Shown here: positions 54,516 to 61,422 of the stretch, in pieces | Layout: the number at the start of each line of letters is the position of its first letter | How positions within the stretch are numbered: position 1 is the first letter of the stretch | DNA from: Streptomyces formicae | GTDB lineage: Bacteria > Actinomycetota > Actinomycetes > Streptomycetales > Streptomycetaceae | NCBI RefSeq assembly: GCF_022647665.1 | Contig: NZ_CP071872.1 | Coordinates: 7,130,001 to 7,194,000 of the forward strand | Direction: 5' to 3' | Length of the DNA: 64,000 nucleotides | Notes under the pieces: generated by a model | The model's input: only the letters and a program-made list of their open reading frames with translations | The model's database searches: none | Told to the model about the DNA's origin: nothing | Program-made: the position numbers and the translations under genes

Positions 54516-55394
54516 ATGGGCGCCGACAGCGCCGTGAAGGCGAGGCCGTCGCTCGCCGCGCGCATCGCCGCCCGCACCGGTGGCGGGGCCATGCGGGTCC
54601 TCCTCGTCCTGGTCGGGCTGTTCTGGCTGATGCCGACCGTCGGGCTGCTGCTCTCCTCGCTCCGCTCGCCCGCCGACATCACCGCGAGCGGCTGGTGGGA
54701 GGTGTTCACCGCCCCCGCGCAGCTCACCACCGAGAACTACACCCGGCTGCTGGAGAACGACACGATCACCGACTCGCTCGTCTCCACGGTCCTGATCACC
54801 GTCCCGGCCACGGTCCTGGTCGTCGTGATCGGCTCGCTCGCCGGATACGCCTTTGCGTGGATGGAATTCCCAGGCCGCGACTGGTGGTTCCTGGTGGTCG
54901 TCGGGCTGCTCGTCGTCCCCGTACAGGTGGCCCTCGTGCCGGTGTCGAAGCTCTTCGGCGAGATCGGGATCTTCGAGACGACGGCCGGGGTCGTGCTCTT
55001 CCACGTCGCCTTCGGTCTCCCCTTCGCGATCTTCCTGCTGCGCAACTTCTTCGCGGAGATCCCGAGGGAGCTGCTGGAGGCGGCCCGGCTCGACGGGGCG
55101 GGTGAGATCCGGCTGTTCACCAGGGTCGTGATGCCGCTCGGCGCCCCCGCGATCGCCTCACTCGGCATCTTCCAGTTCCTCTGGGTCTGGAACGACATGC
55201 TGGTCGCGCTGATCTTCGCGGACTCGGACTCCCCGCCGATCACGGTCGCGCTCCAGCAGCAGGTCCGGCAGTTCGGCAACAACATCGATGTGCTCGCGCC
55301 CGGCGCGTTCGTCTCGATGGTGATTCCGCTCGCCGTGTTCTTCGCGTTCCAGCGGCAGTTCGTGTCCGGGGTGATGGCGGGCGCGGTCAAGTAG
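54504..55394 (+). CDS. sugar ABC transporter permease (MalG type)
   Basis: A 296-residue permease with six predicted helices (first MRVLLVLVGLFWLMPTVGLLLSSL, near residues 23-46). The EAA loop is ELLEAARLDGAGEIRLFTRV (about 191-210) and the end FAFQRQFVSGVMAGAVK is typical of MalG-like proteins. ATG 54504 follows GAAGGGAGA and overlaps the second duplicated mini-frame by ATGA. It pairs with the unusual MalF-type permease upstream. Directly after its stop begins a run of short direct repeats shared with the end of the convergent glycosyltransferase gene. Confidence 0.93.
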   Translation: MTPRMGADSAVKARPSLAARIAARTGGGAMRVLLVLVGLFWLMPTVGLLLSSLRSPADITASGWWEVFTAPAQLTTENYTRLLENDTITDSLVSTVLITVPATVLVVVIGSLAGYAFAWMEFPGRDWWFLVVVGLLVVPVQVALVPVSKLFGEIGIFETTAGVVLFHVAFGLPFAIFLLRNFFAEIPRELLEAARLDGAGEIRLFTRVVMPLGAPAIASLGIFQFLWVWNDMLVALIFADSDSPPITVALQQQVRQFGNNIDVLAPGAFVSMVIPLAVFFAFQRQFVSGVMAGAVK

Positions 55395-55399
55395 CCGGC

Positions 55400-55465
55400 G
55401 CGGTCACGCGGCCGGTCGCGGTCACGCAATCGGTCGCGATCACGCAGCCGCGGTCACGCAGTCGG
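55400..55465. repeat. short tandem repeats at convergent gene ends
   Basis: Four units beginning GCGGTCACGC (or GCGATCACGC) at 55400, 55418, 55436 and 55450, spaced 18, 18 and 14 bp. They fill the gap between the permease stop and the glycosyltransferase and include the latter's stop codon. They may be slippage products or protein-binding repeats. Confidence 0.7.
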
Positions 55466-56869
55466 AGCACTGCGGGGCCGCCGCCGACGGCCCAGCGGCG
55501 CGACGGCGACGACGAGTCCGCGGGTGCCGTCCGCGGCGACGTGCAGCCGGTACGGGCGCAGGCCGCGCAGGCCGTGGGCCCGCCGGGGCGGGGCTCCGGC
55601 GGGGACGGTGGCCTGGTGTTCGGTGCCGAGGAGGGCGGTGCGCAGGCCGAACCGGGTGCGGCCGGGCGGGAAGGCGTCGGCGGGGATCCGCACCTCGATC
55701 TCCGTACCGCAGCCGTCGGGCGCCGGGCGCAGTACGATCCGCCCGGCGCCCGGCCGGGTGCCGGTGAGCCGCACCGGGGCCTCGGCGAGTGTGCCGAGGC
55801 CGGGCAGCGGGCTGCGGGCGGTGACGACGAGGGTGTGCCGGACGGGCCCGGTGCGCCGCCAGCCGGCGGAGACGAGGTCGGTGCGCAGGGGCGGTACGCC
55901 GTGCCCGGCCTCGTACCGGACGACCGAGACCAGGCCCGGCAGGTCGCCGGCGCGTACGTACGACAGGCGCAGCCGGAGTCCCGGCGGCAGCCTGGTCAGC
56001 ACGGCGTCGCTGAGGTGGTCCGTGACCAGCCTGCGCAGCCCGGCGAAGACCCTGCGGCGGACCGGCTCGGCCACTTCCAGGAGGGCGGGGCCGGTCAACG
56101 GGTCCAGCTCCCGGGCGAAGTGGCGGTGGTGGAAGCCGTCGCGGAGCTGACCGGGCTCGGTGAAGCGGGCGGTGACGGCCATCGCCGCGGCGGTGCCGCG
56201 CAACAGGTCCTCGATTCCGGGGGCCGGGTCGGTGTGGTTCGTGGCGGAGGCGAAGCAGTAGTCGTAATCGGCCAGTACGGAGATGCCCCGGGCCCGGAAC
56301 AGCGCTTCGAGCGTGAACGCCTGCGCCGCGAGCGCGGCCGGGAGTTCGTCGGCGAAGCGCAGCCCGTGCCGTTCGACCGGCTCCCGGCGGAACAGCTTGG
56401 TGCCGGACAGCTCCCAGGGCAGCCCGGGGGCGGCGTGGGGGACGCGGTGTGCGGTGCGCGCGAAGACCTCGGCGGTCGCGCCGGCGGTCTTGGCGTAGAC
56501 GACATCGGCGCCGTGGATGTCGGCCGCGTCGACGAGGCGGGTGAGCGCCTCGCGGCCGAGGAAGTCGCCGGAGCGGAGAAAGAGGAGATAGCGCCCGCGG
56601 GCGCGTTCGACGGCTGCCCCGACGGTGGCGAGACGGCTCGCGGAGAACCGTTCCAGCTCTTCCTCGTCGGCCCAGGGGTCGCCGGCCAGGGCGTCGGCGG
56701 CCAGGCCGGCGCCCGCTCGGCTGTCGCCGGCGACGAGGATCTCGATGCGGTCCAGTCCGAGGGTCTGCCCGGCGAGCGAGTCGAGGGACCGGGTGAGGCG
56801 CCGCTCAGCCTCGCGGACCGAGAGGACGACGGTGACGTCGGGTGTGCCGGTGGTGCCCGATGAGCTCAT
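55454..56869 (-). CDS. family 2-like glycosyltransferase protein
   Basis: A 471-residue protein with GGAGGTCACCCC directly before ATG 56869, one of the strongest ribosome-binding sites in the window. The N-terminal half is a GT-A-like fold: VTVVLSVREAERRLTRSLDSLAGQTLGLDRIEILVAGD, ERARGRYLLFLRSGDFLGREAL (the DXD-equivalent reads SGD) and GADVVYAKTAG. The C-terminal half (about 330-471) is beta-rich, without membrane helices, ending in an Arg-rich tail. It resembles teichoic-acid or capsule glycosyl- or glycerophosphotransferases encoded beside TagGH-type exporters, as here. The acceptor is unknown, and the missing canonical DXD makes catalytic activity less certain. Confidence 0.85.
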   Translation of the reverse strand: MSSSGTTGTPDVTVVLSVREAERRLTRSLDSLAGQTLGLDRIEILVAGDSRAGAGLAADALAGDPWADEEELERFSASRLATVGAAVERARGRYLLFLRSGDFLGREALTRLVDAADIHGADVVYAKTAGATAEVFARTAHRVPHAAPGLPWELSGTKLFRREPVERHGLRFADELPAALAAQAFTLEALFRARGISVLADYDYCFASATNHTDPAPGIEDLLRGTAAAMAVTARFTEPGQLRDGFHHRHFARELDPLTGPALLEVAEPVRRRVFAGLRRLVTDHLSDAVLTRLPPGLRLRLSYVRAGDLPGLVSVVRYEAGHGVPPLRTDLVSAGWRRTGPVRHTLVVTARSPLPGLGTLAEAPVRLTGTRPGAGRIVLRPAPDGCGTEIEVRIPADAFPPGRTRFGLRTALLGTEHQATVPAGAPPRRAHGLRGLRPYRLHVAADGTRGLVVAVAPLGRRRRPRSAPTA

Positions 56870-57547
56870 GGGGTGACCTCCACTCCCCTCGGGCGTGCCG
56901 TCCGCGCGCCCTTCCGGGGAACGAAACGAGTCGTCCGTGGCTACGCGCCACGCGGCCCGTTCACCCGTCCGGCCCACGAATCGGCCCCTGCCGGACGCAC
57001 GCAGAGCCGCTCCGCGGCCGTCGGAGCACACACCGCCCCGTGCCGACCCCTCCCGCAGCCGTCCGGACCACCCATCGCCCCGCACCAACCCCCTCCGCAG
57101 CCGTCCGAGCCGCGCACCGCCCCGCACCAACCCCCTCCCGCAGGCGCCCGCACCACCCACCGGCCCCGTGCCCCTACGCGGCTGTCGCGCGACCTTGCGC
57201 GCCCGCGGCAGGCAGGCCCCGCGGCGGGGCCGCGTACGGGATGCAGAGGTGATGCAGAGGTGCCCCGCCCCTTCCCGGGCGGGCTGGAATCCGAGGCCGC
57301 ACAGCAGACAGCGGCCACCGGGTGGTACGACCACCCGCAGTCGGCAACGCACCCGGGGCGGGGCCGTGGAGGGTCGGCCCCGCAGGGGTCGGCGGCGGGC
57401 GCCGGGCAACGCAACGACAGAGGCAAGGCCGCCGGTCCCGAGGAGTCGAGCCCGGAGGGGCCCCGCCCCACCACCCACCGGTGGAAGCCGAACCCACCCG
57501 CACCCGCACCCGCACCCGCACCCGCAGGGCAACGCGTCAGCCCTGCA
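56870..57547. other. 678-bp low-complexity intergenic region
   Basis: No gene can be supported, although several frames stay open because of the composition. It is rich in C-heavy repeats: CCCCGCACCAACCCCCTC occurs twice (about 57077-57140), GATGCAGAGGT is doubled at about 57240-57260, and a hexamer run lies at 57495-57524. The promoter of the glycosyltransferase gene (minus) should lie near 56880-56980. Confidence 0.5.
57495..57524. repeat. hexanucleotide microsatellite (CACCCG)5
   Basis: Five perfect copies of CACCCG in a row, 24 bp past the stop of the TetR gene on the minus strand. Such a run is prone to slippage; here it is non-coding. Confidence 0.85.
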
Positions 57548-58204
57548 TCAACCCCGCGTGAGCCCCGCCACCGCCGACGCCGCCAGTTCGTCCAGGTACC
57601 CCTTCGGCAGATCGCTCCGCACCACCACCAGGCGCCAGTACAGCGGCCCGATGATCAGGTCCAGCGCGCGGTCCGGGTCCGCCGACTCGGGGAGTTCGCC
57701 GCGGGCGACGGCGTCGCGGATCACCAGCGCGGCCACGCCCTGCTGGCTGTCGAGCAGGGCCGCCTTGATCGCGTCGGAGATCTCCGGGTGGCGGGCGGAC
57801 TCGACCAGCAGGTCGGGGATGACCTGGGAGGCGACCGGATGGCGCAGGGCATGCGAGGCCACTTCGAGAAGCGCGCGGACGTCCCCGTACAGCGAACCCG
57901 TCGCCGGCGCCGGCAGCCCTTGCGTGGCGAAGGCCGACAGCAGGTCGAGCACGAGCGACAGTTTGGACTTCCAGCGCCGGTAGACCGCGGTCTTGCCGAC
58001 GCCCGCCCGCCGCGCGATGCCCTCGATCGACATGCGCGCGAAGCCGACCGCGGCCAGTTCCTCGAAGACGGCGGCGCGGATCGCTTCGGTCACGTCCTCC
58101 CGGAGCACTGCGGCTCCCGCGGGGGCGCGTCGTGGGGTTCCCGGGTCCGTGGTCATGCGCAGGAGCATACCCGTCACGACGAGACGGTTGCGTTGCGACG
58201 TCAT
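57548..58204 (-). CDS. TetR-family transcriptional regulator
   Basis: A protein of about 218 residues. The helix-turn-helix lies at about 40-80 (TEAIRAAVFEELAAVGFARMSIEGIARRAGVGKTAVYRRW), followed by a helical ligand domain with LYGDVRALLEVASHALRHP and PDRALDLIIGPLYWRLVV. I prefer ATG 58204: GGGGAGGG is 9 bases upstream and a TATCGT -10 box precedes that. A shorter start at ATG 58156 (MTTDPGTPRR) has no ribosome-binding site. It is divergent from the polymer exporter permease gene with 75 bp between them and probably represses it and itself. The ligand is unknown. Confidence 0.85.
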   Translation of the reverse strand: MTSQRNRLVVTGMLLRMTTDPGTPRRAPAGAAVLREDVTEAIRAAVFEELAAVGFARMSIEGIARRAGVGKTAVYRRWKSKLSLVLDLLSAFATQGLPAPATGSLYGDVRALLEVASHALRHPVASQVIPDLLVESARHPEISDAIKAALLDSQQGVAALVIRDAVARGELPESADPDRALDLIIGPLYWRLVVVRSDLPKGYLDELAASAVAGLTRG

Positions 58205-58233
58205 TCCGTCCTACCCTCCCCGTAGCGACGATA
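58188..58233. promoter_or_regulatory. divergent promoters of TetR and exporter genes
   Basis: Plus strand: TTGCGT (58188-58193), 18-bp spacer, TACCCT (58212-58217), for the exporter. Minus strand: a TATCGT -10 box at 58228-58233 for the TetR gene. The exporter -35 lies inside the TetR reading frame. A TetR operator would be expected here, but no convincing palindrome is seen. Confidence 0.4.
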
Positions 58234-58279
58234 CGGGTCCGTCCCATCGCCAGCGATCCCACCGTCCCCGGCGAAAGCG

Positions 58280-59203
58280 ATGAGCGCGAGCGTGAGCAGC
58301 CAGACGATCACCAGGCCGGCGCCACCGGCCCAGCCCGAGAACCTCGGCGAGCTGGCCGCCCGGCACGGGCTGACGGTCAGCGGGGCCCGGCCCCCGCTCG
58401 GCGCGTACGTCCGGCAGCTCTGGTCGCGCCGCCACTTCATCGCCGCGTTCGCCACCGCCCGGCTCACCGCGCAGTACAGCCAGGCGAAGCTCGGCCAGCT
58501 GTGGCAGCTGATGACCCCGCTGCTCAACGCCGCCGTCTACTACTTCATCTTCGGGCTCCTGCTCAAGACCAGCCACCATGTCCCGGACTTCGTGCCGTTC
58601 CTGGTCACCGGCGTCTTCATCTGGACCTTCACGGCCAATTCGGTGATGGCGGGGACCAAGGCCATCTCCGGGAACATCGGGCTCGTCCGGGCGCTGCACT
58701 TCCCGCGCGCCGCGCTTCCCATCGCACTCGCCCTGCAGCAGCTTCAGCAGCTCCTCTTCTCCATGGGGGCGCTGGTCCTGATCGTGATGGGCTTCGGGCA
58801 GTTCCCGACGGGGTCGTGGCTGCTCGCCGTCCCGGCGCTGGTGCTCCAGGCCGTCTTCAACACCGGCCTGTCGATGGCCATGGCCCGCATCGCCGCCCGC
58901 ACCCCCGACGTCTCGCAGCTGATGCCGTTCCTGCTGCGCACGTGGATGTACGCCTCCGGGGTGATGTTCAGCATCTCGACGGTCCTCAAGGACCGGGACC
59001 TGCCGCACTGGGTGACCGTGGCCCTCCAGTGCAACCCGGCCGCCGTCTACATCGACCTGATGCGCTTCGCGCTCATCGACAGCTACACCTCGGCCCAGCT
59101 CCCGCCGCATGTCTGGGCGGTCGCCCTCGGCTGGGCCGTGCTCTTCGGAGTGGGCGGATTCGTGTACTTCTGGAAGGCAGAGGAGCAGTACGGCCGTGGC
59201 TGA
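58280..59203 (+). CDS. polysaccharide/teichoic acid ABC exporter permease (TagG/Wzm type)
   Basis: A 307-residue ABC-2 permease with six predicted helices. The N-terminal amphipathic region (GAYVRQLWSRRHFIAAFATARLTAQYSQAKLGQLWQLMTPLLNA) is the classic Wzm/TagG entry, followed by FVPFLVTGVFIWTFTANSV and, later, RTWMYASGVMFSIS and LQCNPAAVYIDLMRFAL. It exports a lipid-linked cell-surface polymer across the membrane with the ATPase encoded next, whose start overlaps this gene by 8 bp. The neighbouring glycosyltransferase genes suggest a teichoic-acid-like or other wall glycopolymer. Confidence 0.93.
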   Translation: MSASVSSQTITRPAPPAQPENLGELAARHGLTVSGARPPLGAYVRQLWSRRHFIAAFATARLTAQYSQAKLGQLWQLMTPLLNAAVYYFIFGLLLKTSHHVPDFVPFLVTGVFIWTFTANSVMAGTKAISGNIGLVRALHFPRAALPIALALQQLQQLLFSMGALVLIVMGFGQFPTGSWLLAVPALVLQAVFNTGLSMAMARIAARTPDVSQLMPFLLRTWMYASGVMFSISTVLKDRDLPHWVTVALQCNPAAVYIDLMRFALIDSYTSAQLPPHVWAVALGWAVLFGVGGFVYFWKAEEQYGRG

Positions 59204-60029
59204 CCACAACCAGCAGAGCGTGCAGGGCACGCAGGACAAGCAGGGCACGCAGAACGCGCAGAGCACGGAGCCCACCGTCGTGGTCGACGGCGTCCACATC
59301 ACCTACAAGGTCAACGGGGCCAAGGCCGGCCGCGGCGCCGCGACCGCCGCGCTGAGCCGGATACTGTCCCGCGGCAAGGACAAGCGCGGCGGCGGCCGCG
59401 AGGTCCATGCCGTCAAGGGCGTCAGCTTCGCCGCGTACAAGGGTGAGGCGATCGGACTGATCGGCTCGAACGGCTCGGGCAAGTCCACGCTGCTGAAGGC
59501 GGTCGCGGGTCTGCTGCCGACGGCCGAGGGCCGCATCTATACCCAGGGGCAGCCCTCCCTCCTCGGCGTGAACGCCGCCCTCATGGGCGATCTGACGGGC
59601 GAGCGCAACGTCATCCTCGGCGGGCTCGCGATGGGCATGACGCGCCAGGAGATCCGCGACCGCTACCAGGAGATCGTCGACTTCTCCGGCATCAACGAGA
59701 AGGACGACTTCATCTCCCTCCCGATGCGGACGTACTCCTCCGGCATGGGCGCCCGGCTGCGCTTCTCGATCGCCGCCGCCAAGAGCCATGACGTCCTGCT
59801 GATCGACGAGGCGCTGGCGACGGGCGACGCCAAGTTCCAGCGCCGCAGCCAGGAGCGGATCGCCGAACTCCGCAAGGAGGCCGGCACGGTCTTCCTGGTC
59901 AGCCACAGCAACTCCACGATCACGTCGACGTGCGACCGGGCGCTCTGGCTGGAGTCCGGGACGCTGCGGATGGACGGTCCCGCGAAGGAGGTCGTCGCGG
60001 CGTACGAGGCCTTCACCAAGAAGAAATAG
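59196..60029 (+). CDS. polysaccharide/teichoic acid ABC exporter ATPase (TagH/Wzt type)
   Basis: A 277-residue ATPase starting at GTG 59196 within the end of the permease gene, with GGAG upstream. Walker A is GSNGSGKST (about residues 88-96). The signature region is TYSSGMGARLRFSIAAAKSHDVLLIDEALATGD, and the switch is LVSHSNSTI. An unusual Gln/Thr-rich N-terminus (NQQSVQGTQDKQGTQNAQST) and an insertion of basic residues before Walker A (SRGKDKRGGGREVHA) are present. There is no long C-terminal carbohydrate-binding domain, so it is the short, TagH-core type of ATPase. Confidence 0.93.
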   Translation: MADHNQQSVQGTQDKQGTQNAQSTEPTVVVDGVHITYKVNGAKAGRGAATAALSRILSRGKDKRGGGREVHAVKGVSFAAYKGEAIGLIGSNGSGKSTLLKAVAGLLPTAEGRIYTQGQPSLLGVNAALMGDLTGERNVILGGLAMGMTRQEIRDRYQEIVDFSGINEKDDFISLPMRTYSSGMGARLRFSIAAAKSHDVLLIDEALATGDAKFQRRSQERIAELRKEAGTVFLVSHSNSTITSTCDRALWLESGTLRMDGPAKEVVAAYEAFTKKK

Positions 60030-60094
60030 CCGAGAAGAACCGACCAGGAAGAAATAGCCGGAACAGATGACATAACGGGCTAGGGTGCCGGTCG

Positions 60095-61345
60095 ATGACG
60101 ACCCATCAGGCACCCCAGCAGACGCCCGCTCCCGTCCTCTCCCGCACGGACGCCGCCACCCACAGGCCCCGCACTCTCGCCGCCGTCTGGGCGGTCACCC
60201 GGCTCGGGATGCTCGTCCTCCTCGTTCGTGACGACCTCGGCGTCGGCGGCGTCTCCCGCGAGGTGTACGTCCTCTACGCCGGCTGGTACGAGCAGCTCGC
60301 CCGCGGCGCCTTCCCGTACGGCGACACCACCTGGCAGTACCCCCCGGGCGCGGCAGCCGTGTTCCTCTCCCCCGGGCTCCTGCCCTGGCTCAGCTACTTC
60401 CAGGCGTTCGTCACCCTGGCGCTGCTGGCCGACGCGGCCGTCACCCGCGCACTCGCCCGGGCCGGCGGCCGTGAGGCCGGGAGTGCCGGGGCCTGGCTCT
60501 GGACCTGCGGCCTCCCCCTCCTCCTCCACATCCCGCTGGCCCGTTACGACGTCCAGACCACCGCCCTCGCCGTGTTCGCACTGCTCGCCCTGCTGGGTCC
60601 ACGTACCCGCCCCCGCCCCCGCCTCGGCGGAGCGCTCGCCGGACTCGGCGCGACGGTCAAGGTGTGGCCGCTGCTCACCCTGCTGGGCACCGCCCGCGGC
60701 CGTACCACCCGCGCCGCCTGGACCTCGGCGGCCGCGGCGGCCGCCGCCCTCCTCGCCGGCCTCGCCCTCGGCTTCCCGCACACCCTGGACTTCCTGCGGC
60801 AGCAGGGCGACCGCGGCGTACAGATCGAGTCCCTCGGCGGCACCGCCCTCCATCTGGCCCGGCTCGCCGGTCTGCCGTACCACGTCGAATACCGGTACGG
60901 GGCCTTCGAGTTCCTCGGCCCGCAGGTGCCGGCCGTGGCCCGGCTGTCGCTGCTGCTGACCGCCGCCGCCTTCGGCTGGCTGCTGCTGTGGCGGGTGCGG
61001 GCGCGGCACTGGACCCCGGCGACCCCCTGCGACGCCGCGCTGTGCGCCGTACTCCTCTTCACCGTCACCAGCCGCGTCATCAGCCCGCAGTACCTGATCT
61101 GGCTGCTCGGCCTGGCCGCGGTCTGCCTCACCACCCGCCGCACCACCCAGCGCCCGGTCGCGCTGCTACTCCTGCCCGCGGCGGCGCTCAGCTCCCTCGG
61201 CTATCCGCTGCTGTACGAGGACGTCATCGCGAGCACCCCGGCCGGCTGCACCGTGCTCGTCCTGCGCAACGGTCTGCTGCTGACGGCCGCCTGGCTGTCC
61301 TGCCGCGGACTGTGGCGGGCGACGATCACCGCGTCCCACGGCTGA
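60095..61345 (+). CDS. membrane glycosyltransferase of GT87/DUF2029 type (putative polyprenyl-sugar-dependent)
   Basis: A 416-residue polytopic protein with about ten membrane helices. After helix 1 there is a large outer loop with YAGWYEQLARGAFPYGDTTWQYPPGAA; the YGD and W-QYPP motif is typical of GT-C mannosyl/arabinosyl transferases of the GT87 group, and an acidic residue there is catalytic. Other features are LARYDVQTTALAVFALL, GATVKVWPLLTLL and RVISPQYLIWLLG. It uses lipid-phosphate sugars on the outer face of the membrane. It lies 65 bp after the exporter ATPase and may decorate the exported polymer. TAGGGT about 9 bases ahead suggests it may also have a promoter of its own. Confidence 0.88.
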   Translation: MTTHQAPQQTPAPVLSRTDAATHRPRTLAAVWAVTRLGMLVLLVRDDLGVGGVSREVYVLYAGWYEQLARGAFPYGDTTWQYPPGAAAVFLSPGLLPWLSYFQAFVTLALLADAAVTRALARAGGREAGSAGAWLWTCGLPLLLHIPLARYDVQTTALAVFALLALLGPRTRPRPRLGGALAGLGATVKVWPLLTLLGTARGRTTRAAWTSAAAAAAALLAGLALGFPHTLDFLRQQGDRGVQIESLGGTALHLARLAGLPYHVEYRYGAFEFLGPQVPAVARLSLLLTAAAFGWLLLWRVRARHWTPATPCDAALCAVLLFTVTSRVISPQYLIWLLGLAAVCLTTRRTTQRPVALLLLPAAALSSLGYPLLYEDVIASTPAGCTVLVLRNGLLLTAAWLSCRGLWRATITASHG

Positions 61346-61381
61346 GGGGGCACCCACCTCCACGGCGGGCGCCCCCTCAGC
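61341..61381. terminator. bidirectional terminator between convergent genes
   Basis: 11-bp perfect arms GCTGAGGGGGC (61341-61351) and GCCCCCTCAGC (61371-61381), overlapping the stop codon of the glycosyltransferase and preceding the glutamate dehydrogenase 3' end. Confidence 0.75.
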
Positions 61382-61422
61382 TCACTTCACGGTCACTTCA
61401 CTTCCCGGCCGCTTCCCGGCCG

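Noticed and set aside
57174..57521. Possible small genes in the spacer after the TetR gene
   Set aside because: The frames consist of low-complexity Arg/Pro/His repeats, lack ribosome-binding sites and have no recognisable motif.
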